Shown piece by piece: positions 1 through 8,998 of a stretch of 35,651 nt of DNA. Made by a program: the position numbers and the translations under genes. Positions within the stretch are counted from its first letter, which is position 1. Every line of letters starts with the position of its first letter. Under the pieces are notes generated by a model. The model worked only from the letters and a program-made list of their open reading frames with translations, searched no databases and was not told the DNA's origin. This DNA comes from Actinomycetota bacterium (GTDB taxonomy: Bacteria; Actinomycetota; Acidimicrobiia; Acidimicrobiales; Ilumatobacteraceae), in the NCBI GenBank assembly GCA_017853685.1, contig JAFMJD010000008.1:1-35651 (forward strand), in the 5' to 3' direction.

Positions 1-478
1 CCAACTGTCGGCCCACCACGATCGCGAGCGCATCGGCGGCCACCATGCCGAGCGTGGATCCGAGCCAGGTGCCGAACACACCGTGCTCGGTGGCGAGTGT
101 GATGGTGGCGAGCATCGTCTTGTCGCCCAGTTCGGCGAGGAAGAACACACCGCCCACTGCGAAGAACGCGCTGCGCTTGGTGGACTTGGCGCGTTCGCGC
201 TCTTCATCACTCAGCGAATCTCCCCGCAGCGTCCACAGCCCGAAGATGATGAAGGCGACCCCGGCCATCACCTCGATGGGTGTGGTGGGCAGTGCGGCAC
301 CGAGGGCGGCTCCGATGCCCACCGATGCGGCGTGCACCAGTGCAGTCGCCGCGGTGATGGCGGCGAGCACCACGCCCGTGGGATAGCGCGTGGCGAACGT
401 GAGGGCCATGAGTTGGCTCTTGTCACCGAGTTCGGCAGCGAAGATGAATCCGAAACTGATGAAGAACGCGCTGACCAT
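1..478 (-). CDS. GDT1/TMEM165 (UPF0016) family transporter, partial (C-terminus beyond window start)
   Basis: Reverse-strand reading from ATG at 478 gives MVSAFFISFGFIFAAELGDKSQLMALTFATRYP...FFLAELGDKTMLATITLATEHGVFGTWLGS; two ELGDK motifs. Absent from the ORF track because it has no stop inside the window. Confidence 0.85.
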   Translation of the reverse strand, partial: MVSAFFISFGFIFAAELGDKSQLMALTFATRYPTGVVLAAITAATALVHAASVGIGAALGAALPTTPIEVMAGVAFIIFGLWTLRGDSLSDEERERAKSTKRSAFFAVGGVFFLAELGDKTMLATITLATEHGVFGTWLGSTLGMVAADALAIVVGRQL

Positions 479-499
479 CGTCGAGTGGCGGAATGCGAA

Positions 500-1009
500 C
501 TACAGCGGCCAGACGCCGATGGGGCGGTCGAGTCGGCCCGGGTGGTTCGGGTGATCGAGGTCTCGCTGGATGTCCTCCACGAGCACGCGGCCCACCACCG
601 CCACCTCGCGTCGGGCAAAGCGCCACCCCTCGTCCGGGGTGCGCACGAGTTGGTCGACCCAACGCGCCGAGACCCAGAACGGAAGCTCGTCGTTGCGGCG
701 CCGGTGGAATGCATAGACGTACGACTGGGCCCGCGCTCGGTCACCGTCGATGTCGATGAGCCAGTTGGTGAGGTGGTGGCTCGTGCAGAGGAACTGGTCC
801 AGGATGCCGGCGAGGCGTGCGGCGATCGCCTCTCGCCCCACGTACTCACCCCAGTAGTGGCCGACCCCGTCGCGCGCGAAGCAGGCCGCCGAGCCCACCG
901 GGTCGTTCGCATCGATCCGGTCTGCGTACCGGATCATCAGGTTCAGAATGTCTCGTTCCTCGAGCACGGTGTGCAGTCGTGCGAGGTCGTGGTCGCTGAT
1001 ACCGCTCAT
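500..1009 (-). CDS. SnoaL-like / NTF2-fold family protein
   Basis: MSGISDHDLARLHTVLEERDILNLMIRYADRIDANDPVGSAACFARDG typical of SnoaL-like proteins; start moved to 1009, with GGGGAGGA about 9 nt upstream. Confidence 0.75.
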   Translation of the reverse strand: MSGISDHDLARLHTVLEERDILNLMIRYADRIDANDPVGSAACFARDGVGHYWGEYVGREAIAARLAGILDQFLCTSHHLTNWLIDIDGDRARAQSYVYAFHRRRNDELPFWVSARWVDQLVRTPDEGWRFARREVAVVGRVLVEDIQRDLDHPNHPGRLDRPIGVWPL

Positions 1010-1107
1010 GGTCCGTGGTCCTCCCCATTGGTCGCCTGCGCCCGAACCGCCCGAACACTGTGACACAGGTGAGCAGCGCGCCCGCCATCTCTGGCAAAGT
1101 GGTCCCC

Positions 1108-1887
1108 ATGGGGACGTATTGCGTTACTGGAGCAGCAAGTGGGATCGGTGAGGCGACCAAGCGTCGTCTGGAGCGCGATGGGCACCGGGTGATCGGTGTG
1201 GACCTGCGCAACGCCGAAGTCGAGGCCGACCTCGGCACCGACGCCGGTCGGCGGCACACGATCGATCGTGTGCTCGAACTGTCGGGGGGCGTCCTGCACG
1301 GCCTCGTGCCGGCCGCCGGTATCACCGGTGTGCCCGAGTCGGTCGTGTCGATCAACTTCTTCGGCGTCATGGCGCTGGTGAACGGTTTCCACGATGCACT
1401 CGCGAGAGCAGGCGGAGCGGGCATCGTGTTCATCTCGTCGAACTCCACCATCCTCACGCCGGGCCTCACGCGTGACCATGCGGCGTTCTACCTCGGACAC
1501 CTCGACGATGAAGCCGCGTGCCGTTCCTACTTCGCCGACAAGGGATTCCTCGCGTATCCGGCCGGCAAGTTGGCGCTCAGCTATTGGGCACGCGCGCATT
1601 CGGTGCAGCCCGAGTGGATCGGCCGGGGCATCAAGGTGAACGCCGTGGCGCCCGGACTCACCGACACCGGCATGACCCGGCCGCTGCTCGCAGTGCCCGA
1701 GGCCAAAGCGTCGGTGGAGGCCATTCCGGTTCCGCTCGGGCGTTGGGCGACTCCCGACGAGATCGCCTCGGTCATCGCGCTGCTGCTCTCGAACGACACG
1801 TGCATCCTCGGCCAGACGATCATCATCGACGGCGGAACGGATGCGGTGATCCAGCCCACCAGCCATCCGAACCCGCTCGGGGGCTGA
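1108..1887 (+). CDS. SDR oxidoreductase, 3-alpha-hydroxysteroid dehydrogenase/carbonyl reductase-like
   Basis: MGTYCVTGAASGIGEATKRRLERDGHRVIGVDLRNAEVEADL; YPAGK catalytic motif; C-terminal IIIDGGTDAVIQPT resembles HsdA-type enzymes. Confidence 0.8.
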   Translation: MGTYCVTGAASGIGEATKRRLERDGHRVIGVDLRNAEVEADLGTDAGRRHTIDRVLELSGGVLHGLVPAAGITGVPESVVSINFFGVMALVNGFHDALARAGGAGIVFISSNSTILTPGLTRDHAAFYLGHLDDEAACRSYFADKGFLAYPAGKLALSYWARAHSVQPEWIGRGIKVNAVAPGLTDTGMTRPLLAVPEAKASVEAIPVPLGRWATPDEIASVIALLLSNDTCILGQTIIIDGGTDAVIQPTSHPNPLGG

Positions 1888-1908
1888 GCCCACATCTAGA
1901 GTCGGCAT

Positions 1909-2406
1909 ATGGCTGACTCGAACTACGAAGACCTCACCGAATGCGCGCTCTCCGAGGAACTGGAGGCCCAGTTGCTCGAACTCGTGCGCGAGGGCGTCTT
2001 CATGTGGACCAACAACAAGGGCGAGGCCTTCGGCGTGGTGATGTCGTTCCTCCCGAAGGACGGCAAGTTCTGGATGACTGCGGCCGAGACGCGCAAGCGC
2101 ATCCCGGCGCTGCGGCGGTTCCCCCGAGCGTCGCTGTGCGTGAACTCCACGGGTTCGGCACTCGGCGGCGGCAAGACCGTCACCTACAAGGGAACCTGCG
2201 TGATCCACGATGACCGGGCCACCAAGGACTGGTTCTATCCCGAGTTCGCTCGTCACCTGCGTGGCGACACCGAGGCAGCCAAGGTGTTCCGTGACTTCCT
2301 CGACAGCCCACACCGGGTCATCATCGAGTTCGTGCCGGACTACAAGCTGAGCTTCGATGGCGCCATCATGTGGCAGCGCTCTCCCGAGGTCACCCAGAAG
2401 CGCTGA
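1909..2406 (+). CDS. Pyridoxamine 5'-phosphate oxidase / flavin-split-barrel family protein
   Basis: EGVFMWTNNKGEAFGVVMSFLPKDGKFWMTAAETRKRIPALRRFPRASLCVNS pattern of PPOX-like proteins. Confidence 0.7.
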   Translation: MADSNYEDLTECALSEELEAQLLELVREGVFMWTNNKGEAFGVVMSFLPKDGKFWMTAAETRKRIPALRRFPRASLCVNSTGSALGGGKTVTYKGTCVIHDDRATKDWFYPEFARHLRGDTEAAKVFRDFLDSPHRVIIEFVPDYKLSFDGAIMWQRSPEVTQKR

Positions 2407-2510
2407 GCGTGCCTCAGCCGGCCAGAGCGCGCCGCCGGCCCGCGATTCTCAGCGAATTCCCAGCCGGGGTCGCGTAGAAAATGGGCGATTCGCCTGACAG
2501 CATCGTGACC

Positions 2511-3797
2511 ATGAGTGCAGATCGCCCGAATCCGTGGATGCCCCCCGGCCAGCAACTGCCGCCACCGAACAGTCCGCAGCCGACTCACTCCCCGGCAGGT
2601 TCATCGTTGAACTACGGCGAGGTCGGGAGTCGTCCGCTCTCGCCGCCCACCAGTGGCCCGGCGGGCGGCGCACCACGCGAGCGCGGGCGTTCGCTGCGTG
2701 CGGCGTTCGTTGGTGGTGTCGTCGGTGCCGTCGTGTCTGCCGGTGTCGCATTCACCACCGTGCAGTTGAGCGGCGAGAACACCCGCACCGTCGTGGTGCA
2801 GGCACCGGCCGGCACCACGCCCACCACGGCGCCCGGCAAGGTGGCAGCACCGCTCGTCACTAATCCCGAGACCGGCGCGCTCGAGTTGCATTCGCTCATC
2901 GACAAGGTCTGGCCCTCGGTGGTAGCGATCGAGGTCGGTCAGCAGATGGACGGCGGCATGGTGCAGGCACTCGCAGCCGGATCGGGCGTGGTGATCTCGG
3001 CCGACGGTCTCATTCTCACCAATGCCCACGTGGTGGACACGTCCGACACCGTCGCGGGTCAGATCGACAAGCCCGTCTACACCATCAAGATGGGCGATGG
3101 CACTGTGCGCGAGGCCAAGGTGCTCGGCTCGGCTCCCGATTTCGACGTTGCGCTGATGCAGTTGAGCGATACGTCGAACCTCACCCCGATCGAGCTGGGC
3201 AACTCGAGTCAAGTGCGCGTCGGCGACGACGTAGTGGCCATCGGCAATGCACTCGGACTCGGTGACAGTCCCACCGTCACCAAGGGCATCGTGTCGGCGC
3301 TCAACCGGTCGCTCGATGAGAGCGCCGAGATCACGCTGTACGGACTCATCCAGACCGATGCGCCCATCAACCAGGGCAACTCGGGTGGCGCACTGGTGGA
3401 TTCCCTCGGCCGCCTCATCGGCATCAACTCGGCGGGCATCCCCAGCGCGCAGAACATCGGTTTCGCCATCGCCATCGACACCATCAAGCCGCTGCTCGAG
3501 GATCTGCGGGCCGGCCGTGAGGTCACGCGCACCCCCACGGCGTTCCTCGGTGTGTCGGTGAGCCAGACGCCCAACGGTGTGGCGATCGTCGAGGTCACCT
3601 CGGGCACCGGCGCCAGCAAGGCGGGCGTCGAGGTCGGCGACATCTTGAAGAAGGTGGGCACCGCCGACATCTCCACCATCGAGCAGTTGGGCGAAACCCT
3701 GCGTTCGCTCCCGCCGGGCACCAACACCTCGGTGCAGGTACTGCGCGATGGGGAACTGAAGAACCTCACCGTGCAACTCGGTACCCGCAGCAGTTGA
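2511..3797 (+). CDS. HtrA/DegP-like trypsin-fold serine protease with N-terminal TM and C-terminal PDZ domain
   Basis: Triad motifs TNAHVV, DFDVALMQL, GNSGGAL; PDZ-like C-terminus (GVSVSQTPNGVAIVEV...GVEVGDILKKVG). Start at 2511 or the in-frame ATG at 2481. Confidence 0.92.
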   Translation: MSADRPNPWMPPGQQLPPPNSPQPTHSPAGSSLNYGEVGSRPLSPPTSGPAGGAPRERGRSLRAAFVGGVVGAVVSAGVAFTTVQLSGENTRTVVVQAPAGTTPTTAPGKVAAPLVTNPETGALELHSLIDKVWPSVVAIEVGQQMDGGMVQALAAGSGVVISADGLILTNAHVVDTSDTVAGQIDKPVYTIKMGDGTVREAKVLGSAPDFDVALMQLSDTSNLTPIELGNSSQVRVGDDVVAIGNALGLGDSPTVTKGIVSALNRSLDESAEITLYGLIQTDAPINQGNSGGALVDSLGRLIGINSAGIPSAQNIGFAIAIDTIKPLLEDLRAGREVTRTPTAFLGVSVSQTPNGVAIVEVTSGTGASKAGVEVGDILKKVGTADISTIEQLGETLRSLPPGTNTSVQVLRDGELKNLTVQLGTRSS

Positions 3798-3800
3798 GTG

Positions 3801-3817
3801 GCGCCGCCTTGCGGCGC
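3801..3817. terminator. Hairpin between convergent HtrA and PPOX genes
   Basis: GCGCCGC-CTT-GCGGCGC, perfect 7-bp stem with 3-nt loop, lying between stop codons at 3797 and 3819; no U-tract. Confidence 0.6.
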
Positions 3818-3818
3818 G

Positions 3819-4301
3819 TCAGTCGTTGGAACGCTGCTGGTATTCGCGGTCGGCGCGCTTGCCGCGGTACACGCGCATGTCGATGGCCCGGAAGGTCTCT
3901 GGCTCGAGGCGGAACAGCAGGCGGTGCTCGGTTCGCATGTTGGCGAAGAAGGCATCGGCAGCCGCGTCGCCCGCCGGACGACGCACGTACTTGTCCACGA
4001 GACGCTCCGAGATCGGCCAGATGTCGAACCCCGGGAGTTCGTGCACGGTGACCCGGCCGTCCATGCCGACATGACCCGCCATCGGTGACATGGCCTCGAT
4101 GCACAGCGATGCCCGCGGATCGTGCATCAACTGCTTGCACCACACGCGTTCGTAGGTTCCGGTGATCCAAGCGGCGGTGCCGTCCCACTCGAACCACACC
4201 GGCACGGTGTACGGCAGGCCGTTGCGCCGGAGTGTGGCTAGCACGCCCACATGTGGTGCTGCGAGAAAGGTGCTGACGTCATCGGGTCGCATGCGCGGCA
4301 T
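3819..4301 (-). CDS. PPOX-class / F420-dependent-type flavin-split-barrel protein
   Basis: MRPDDVSTFLAAPHVGVLATLRRNGLPYTVPVWFEWDGTAAWITGTYERVWCKQLMHDPRASLCIEA; start at 4301 or 4292. Confidence 0.8.
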   Translation of the reverse strand: MPRMRPDDVSTFLAAPHVGVLATLRRNGLPYTVPVWFEWDGTAAWITGTYERVWCKQLMHDPRASLCIEAMSPMAGHVGMDGRVTVHELPGFDIWPISERLVDKYVRRPAGDAAADAFFANMRTEHRLLFRLEPETFRAIDMRVYRGKRADREYQQRSND

Positions 4302-4342
4302 GCGGCGAAGTCTGGCACTCGCTGACGCCTACGCTGTGCCCA

Positions 4343-4981
4343 ATGCCTCCCGCACCTGCTCAATCCTCCCGTCGTGTGCTGTGGATCTCCCTCGGCACCA
4401 TCGTGATCGCCGCCATCGCTGTTGCCATGGTGCTCATCGTGGTGGGCGGCGGCTCCGACGAGACCTTCGACGGCCCGCTCGTACAGGTGCAACCGGTGGT
4501 GGTGACCGGGGAGTCGCTGCCGGTGCCCACTGCAGGAGCCGCCGACAATGCCGCCGGGCTCGCAGTTCCCCGCATCGACGGAAAGACCTTCGGTGGTCGG
4601 TCCATCTCGATCGGTTCGGGTGATCCGCTGCTCGTGATCGTCATCGACCGCAACGACGTCGATGTGCAGGCCTTCGTGGAAGATGTGGTGCAGTGGCACC
4701 ACCGGGATCTCACCCCCGCCGAACTCTCGGTGGTCACTGTCGTCACCGGTCCGGGACGTGACACCGCCACCGATCCGGTGTCGAGTTGGTTCGTGCGCGA
4801 GGAATGGCCGTGGCCGTTCCTCATCGACGATGCGAGCGGCACGGCCGCTGCAGCACTCGGCGTGCCCGCTACGCCGGCGGTCCTGCTGGTGGACCCGAAG
4901 GGCACGGTGCGGTACCGCGCGCTCGGGGCGATCCCGTCGGCACAACTCGCGGCCAAGATCACTGCCGAACTCGGTCTGTAG
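4343..4981 (+). CDS. Membrane-anchored thioredoxin-like protein lacking cysteines
   Basis: N-terminal TM (VLWISLGTIVIAAIAVAMVLIVV), then a fold-like pattern ending LGVPATPAVLLVDPKGTVRYRALGAI (cis-Pro region of TlpA-like proteins); no Cys in the translation. Confidence 0.6.
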   Translation: MPPAPAQSSRRVLWISLGTIVIAAIAVAMVLIVVGGGSDETFDGPLVQVQPVVVTGESLPVPTAGAADNAAGLAVPRIDGKTFGGRSISIGSGDPLLVIVIDRNDVDVQAFVEDVVQWHHRDLTPAELSVVTVVTGPGRDTATDPVSSWFVREEWPWPFLIDDASGTAAAALGVPATPAVLLVDPKGTVRYRALGAIPSAQLAAKITAELGL

Positions 4982-5010
4982 TAGTTCCCGCTGTCTGCTC
5001 CCCGATGCGG

Positions 5011-6327
5011 TCAGGTGCCGCGGTGGCGTCGGTGCAACAAGGTGTCCGGACGCCAGAACGGCGCCGGGTCGGTGCCGTTGACGATGCGCCTCCACGACGG
5101 CCAGCACAGGTGCACTATCACGAGCAGCGCGATCAGGAGGATCCCGGTGCTGCGGTACGACACCCGCAGACCGAGCACTTCGTCGGCGAGGTAGCCGCCG
5201 GCGATGGAGAACCCGCCGAAACACAGGCCCACCACAGCCGAATAGATCGACAGGATGCGTCCGCGGTGCTGTTCGGGTGCATCGCGCTGCACCACAGCGC
5301 CGAACGCGATGAACGACACCGGCGACGACATGCCGAACAGGAACAGTGCGGCGATGGCCACCACCGACGACCGGGCGGATGCAGCGATGATCATCGAGCA
5401 ACCGGCGAGCGCCGGGAAGATCGTGAGCACGCGTGATCGACCGAGTCGTGTGGTGAGTGGAGCCACGGTGAAGGCCCCGAGCAGTGCGCCGATGCCCATG
5501 CCCACGTACAGCAGCATCGGGAGACGCTTCCAGTCGTTCACCGAAGCGGCAAAGGTCGGCACGGTGCTGAACGTGGTGGCGACGCACAACTGCAGGAACG
5601 AGGTGCTGATCATCATCGTGCGCGGGCCCGGGGTGCGTATGGCGAGCCGTGCGGCACCAGTGATCTCTGCGTGGGCGTTTCGCAGTCGCACGGTGCCGCC
5701 ACCGTGCAACGAGCGTTTGATGGTGAGCAGCACGAGCGCCATCAGCACGAAACTGATCGCATTGCCCGTGACGCTCGCCGCCGGCCCCCAGAGTGCGGTG
5801 GTGACTGCAGCGATGGCAGGTCCGATGGCGCGCCCACTGTTCCAGGTCATCCCCGACAGCGACAGTGCTCCCAGCAACTCTTCGCGTGGCACCAGCAACG
5901 GGATCATCGCCCCGAAGGCCGGATTGCTCATGGCATTCGCGCAGCCCTGGATGAGCACGATGAAGGCCAGTGCATAGGGCGATCGAACGCCGAGATGAAT
6001 CACGAGTGCCAGCACGCCGGCGATGACGGCCTGCGCCCACTGCATAGCGATCGCCACGTGACGGCGGTCGAAACGGTCGGCGACGAGGCCGCCGAAGGGG
6101 GAGATGAGTGCTTGCGGGATGAACAGGCTCGAAAACACCAGCGCCGTCGCCCCGGAACTCTTGCTCGTGCTGGCCACCAGCACGCTCACGGTGACCGCCT
6201 GCATCCACGTACCGAGGTCGGAGATGAGCGCCGAGACCCACAGTCGGCGAAAGTCCTTGTGTCTCCGGAGGGTGGACAGGGGGTTCGAACTCACGGCATG
6301 GTGCACGGTACCCGAGTGCTGCACCAT
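5011..6327 (-). CDS. MFS transporter (EntS/MFS_3-like)
   Basis: NPLSTLRRHKDFRRLWVSALISDLGTWMQAVTVSVLVASTSKSS...FGGLVADRFDRRHV; start trimmed to ATG at 6327. Confidence 0.85.
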   Translation of the reverse strand: MVQHSGTVHHAVSSNPLSTLRRHKDFRRLWVSALISDLGTWMQAVTVSVLVASTSKSSGATALVFSSLFIPQALISPFGGLVADRFDRRHVAIAMQWAQAVIAGVLALVIHLGVRSPYALAFIVLIQGCANAMSNPAFGAMIPLLVPREELLGALSLSGMTWNSGRAIGPAIAAVTTALWGPAASVTGNAISFVLMALVLLTIKRSLHGGGTVRLRNAHAEITGAARLAIRTPGPRTMMISTSFLQLCVATTFSTVPTFAASVNDWKRLPMLLYVGMGIGALLGAFTVAPLTTRLGRSRVLTIFPALAGCSMIIAASARSSVVAIAALFLFGMSSPVSFIAFGAVVQRDAPEQHRGRILSIYSAVVGLCFGGFSIAGGYLADEVLGLRVSYRSTGILLIALLVIVHLCWPSWRRIVNGTDPAPFWRPDTLLHRRHRGT

Positions 6328-6368
6328 GCCGACCGCGTATTCGTGTGGCGTTGTGGGTCGACAGCTCC

Positions 6369-6395
6369 GATGTGGGCGGTGCACAGACCCACATC
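6369..6395. promoter_or_regulatory. Inverted repeat, candidate operator between divergent MFS genes
   Basis: GATGTGGG-N11-CCCACATC, perfect 8-bp arms; 18 bp upstream of TAGGGT at 6414-6419. Confidence 0.5.
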
Positions 6396-6427
6396 CGGTT
6401 CCTGATGCGCTACTAGGGTCAACAGTC

Positions 6428-7699
6428 GTGCAGGTGAACGGGGAACGCGATGTGTCGCGGTTCCCCTCCGCCATCCGAGCATTGGCGTACCGGCCTTTCC
6501 GGCTCTTCTGGTTCGGGGCTGCGGTATCGGGTATCGGCTCGCTCATGCAGGCCGCTGCGCTCGCGTGGATCGTGGCCGCCGAGACACAGAGCGCGTTGCG
6601 AACCACATTGATCACACTGGCGACGCTCGCACCCATCGCCGTGCTCGGGCCGTGGGCCGGGGCGTTGGCCGATCGTCACGACCGACGCAGGATGCTGCAC
6701 TGGTTCACGATCGCCGGACTGGTGCAGGCGGTGGCCACATGGGCCGCGTGGGTCGCCGGCCTGCACTCCTACGGGGTGCTCTTCGCGCTCTCGCTCGCCA
6801 CGGGTGTGCTCACGGCGATCACATCGCCGTCCTGGCAGTCGTTCCTTGCCGATCTCGTACCGCCCGGTGCCGTGCAGAACGCGGTCATGCTCAACTCCAC
6901 GCAGAACAATCTCGCCCGCGCCGTGGGGCCGATGGGTGCGGGTCTGGTGATTGCGCATCAGGGTCCGTCGTGGTGCTTCGCCATCAACGTGTTCAGCTTC
7001 CTCGCCACGCTCTGGGCGCTCTCTGCCCTCCCCGAGATCCCGTTGCAGATGCGCAGTTCGGGCAACACCGGTGTGTTGCGCGGCTTCCGCATCGCTGGTC
7101 GACATGCGCTCGAGCGCCGGGGTCTGCTCGCCTCGATCGTCGCCCACTTCGTGTTCGCCACGGTGGCGATCCCGGTGAACTCGCTCGTGCCGATCTATGC
7201 CGTCACGGTGCTGGACAAGGGCGCGGGTTCCTACGGACTGCTCGCGGGGTGCGTGGGGGTCGGGGCCATCATGAGCGCCTTCGTGATCGGCACCATCGAC
7301 CGTCGCGTGCGGCCGAGCACCCTGCTCCTTGCGGGAACGTGTGTGGGCACCGTGGGCCTTGCAGTACTTGCCGCCACCTCGGACATGGGTGTGGCCGTGG
7401 TGATGCTGGGCCTGTACGGCGTGGCGTACCTCGTCTTCACGGCCATCAATCTGGCCGCCGTGCAGCGACTGAGCCATCCACGCATCCGTGGCCGGATGGC
7501 GAGTCTGTGGATGCAGTCATATGGCGTGGGACTGCCCGTGGGACTCGTGGTGCAAGGTGTGCTCGCCGATCGCTGGGGCGTCCAGACGATGCTCGCAATC
7601 GACGCGGTGATCCTCGGTGCCGGCGCGCTCGTAGGCATGGTGAGCCGTGGACTCCGGCCCATGGACGTCGATGTCGACGAGTTCGACTCGGCGAACTGA
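6428..7699 (+). CDS. MFS transporter (EntS/MFS_3-like)
   Basis: FPSAIRALAYRPFRLFWFGAAVSGIGSLMQAAALAWIVAAETQSA...WAGALADRHDRRRML; GTG start at 6428 (or 6434). Confidence 0.85.
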   Translation: MQVNGERDVSRFPSAIRALAYRPFRLFWFGAAVSGIGSLMQAAALAWIVAAETQSALRTTLITLATLAPIAVLGPWAGALADRHDRRRMLHWFTIAGLVQAVATWAAWVAGLHSYGVLFALSLATGVLTAITSPSWQSFLADLVPPGAVQNAVMLNSTQNNLARAVGPMGAGLVIAHQGPSWCFAINVFSFLATLWALSALPEIPLQMRSSGNTGVLRGFRIAGRHALERRGLLASIVAHFVFATVAIPVNSLVPIYAVTVLDKGAGSYGLLAGCVGVGAIMSAFVIGTIDRRVRPSTLLLAGTCVGTVGLAVLAATSDMGVAVVMLGLYGVAYLVFTAINLAAVQRLSHPRIRGRMASLWMQSYGVGLPVGLVVQGVLADRWGVQTMLAIDAVILGAGALVGMVSRGLRPMDVDVDEFDSAN

Positions 7700-7713
7700 T
7701 CGTGAACCGATGA

Positions 7714-7736
7714 GCCGTGCCCGATACGGGCACGGC
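7714..7736. terminator. Hairpin between convergent MFS and Rieske genes
   Basis: GCCGTGCCCG-ATA-CGGGCACGGC, perfect 10-bp stem with 3-nt loop, between stop codons at 7699 and 7744. Confidence 0.7.
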
Positions 7737-7743
7737 ACCAGCA

Positions 7744-8940
7744 TCAGGCCGTTGCGCCGATGCCTTCCCGGATCACTCGGTCGAGTGCCGCATCGTCCTC
7801 GGCGTCGATGAGGGCCTGCACCCAGCGGTGGAACCGCTGTCCGCCGCCCTCGTTGCGCCCGAAGAGCACCTCGGACTTCGCGCCGGTCTTGAGTGCCTTC
7901 TGCATCGCGATGCCGGTCTTGTAGTCCTCTTCCTGCACGACGTAGCGCAGGAACGCCATGCGGTCGGTCACCAATTGGGCCTGCTCCTCGTCGGGCGGCA
8001 TGGTGTGCAGGAAGTGCTGCACCGTGACGGACTCGTCGGCATTCGATCCCGGGAACAACTGCGACACCATGTACACCTTGCCGCCGGCGTCGAATGCGGC
8101 AACGGAGATGTGCGGGAAGATCGTCCACACACCACCGATGAGCTTTTCGTCTTCCCAATCGCCGTCGGGAGTATCGATGAGCGTGCCGTAGTGCCGGTCG
8201 GGGCCGGTGACGCGCTGGTGCGGTCCCCACGAGAAGTAGATCGCCTTGCTCGAGATGTCGGCACCGAAGGTGTTCTTGTGCAGGATCGGCAGGTGGTAGA
8301 AGTCGAGGTAGCCGTCGTAGGCCACTTTCCAGTTCGCGCCGGCGATCGACTGACGTCCCACCACGTGGCACTTGTCGAAGCCGAGGTGCTCGAGGATGTC
8401 GTCGTAGCCGTGCAGGAACGCATCGAAATCAACCGTGGACTTCGGGTTGAGCACCACCCAGATGAGACCCGCACGCTCGGTGACCGGCAGGGGAGTGAGG
8501 CCGAGGCACGAACGATCGACCTCGCCGAAGTCCTTCGCGTCGAGCATGCCCACCAGGTCGCCCGAGGTGTTGTACGACCACGCGTGATACGGGCAGGTGA
8601 ACCGGCGGGCCTCGCCGTTGCCCTCGTCCACGAGTTGCGCACCTCGGTGGCTGCAGGTGTTCACGAAGGCACGCATGGCGCCGTCCTCGCCGCGCACCAT
8701 CAGTACGGGCACGCCCACCACGTCGACCGCACGATAGGAGCCGGGTTCGCGCAGCTCCGACGAGAAGCCGAGCATGAGCGGGAGACGCTTGAAGATGCGG
8801 TCCACCTCGAGCTGCCAGCGCTCGGGGTCGTAGTAGTGCTTGGCCGGGATGCGCACCACTGACTCGGTCTGGCTCTGGGTGCCGTTCTTCGAGTGCTCCA
8901 TGGTGCGCCGAGCCATCTCGACGAGTTCTTCCCTGCTCAT
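7744..8940 (-). CDS. Rieske [2Fe-2S] aromatic-ring-hydroxylating oxygenase, alpha subunit
   Basis: Rieske motif CSHRGAQLVDEGNGEARRFTCPYHAW; catalytic-domain NWKVAYDGYLDFYHLPILH; ATG at 8940 with GAGGAG upstream. Confidence 0.9.
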   Translation of the reverse strand: MSREELVEMARRTMEHSKNGTQSQTESVVRIPAKHYYDPERWQLEVDRIFKRLPLMLGFSSELREPGSYRAVDVVGVPVLMVRGEDGAMRAFVNTCSHRGAQLVDEGNGEARRFTCPYHAWSYNTSGDLVGMLDAKDFGEVDRSCLGLTPLPVTERAGLIWVVLNPKSTVDFDAFLHGYDDILEHLGFDKCHVVGRQSIAGANWKVAYDGYLDFYHLPILHKNTFGADISSKAIYFSWGPHQRVTGPDRHYGTLIDTPDGDWEDEKLIGGVWTIFPHISVAAFDAGGKVYMVSQLFPGSNADESVTVQHFLHTMPPDEEQAQLVTDRMAFLRYVVQEEDYKTGIAMQKALKTGAKSEVLFGRNEGGGQRFHRWVQALIDAEDDAALDRVIREGIGATA

Positions 8941-8998
8941 GGTCTCTCCTCGGGTGTCTCGGTTCGGTGCTCCCCTGAACACCGTGAACCCATCCGTC

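Noticed and set aside
1006-2313. 435-aa minus-strand ORF
   Set aside because: Antisense to the 3-alpha-HSD-like SDR and PPOX genes; no recognisable motif.
6288-6298. ggttcgaactc resembling a tRNA T-loop
   Set aside because: Lies in the MFS N-terminal coding region; no cloverleaf arms found around it.
4238-6394. 718-aa minus-strand ORF
   Set aside because: Overlaps the thioredoxin-like and MFS genes in other frames; Arg/His-rich translation with no domain pattern.
7717-8862. 381-aa plus-strand ORF
   Set aside because: Antisense to the Rieske oxygenase with intact Rieske motif; Val/His/Glu-rich artefact.
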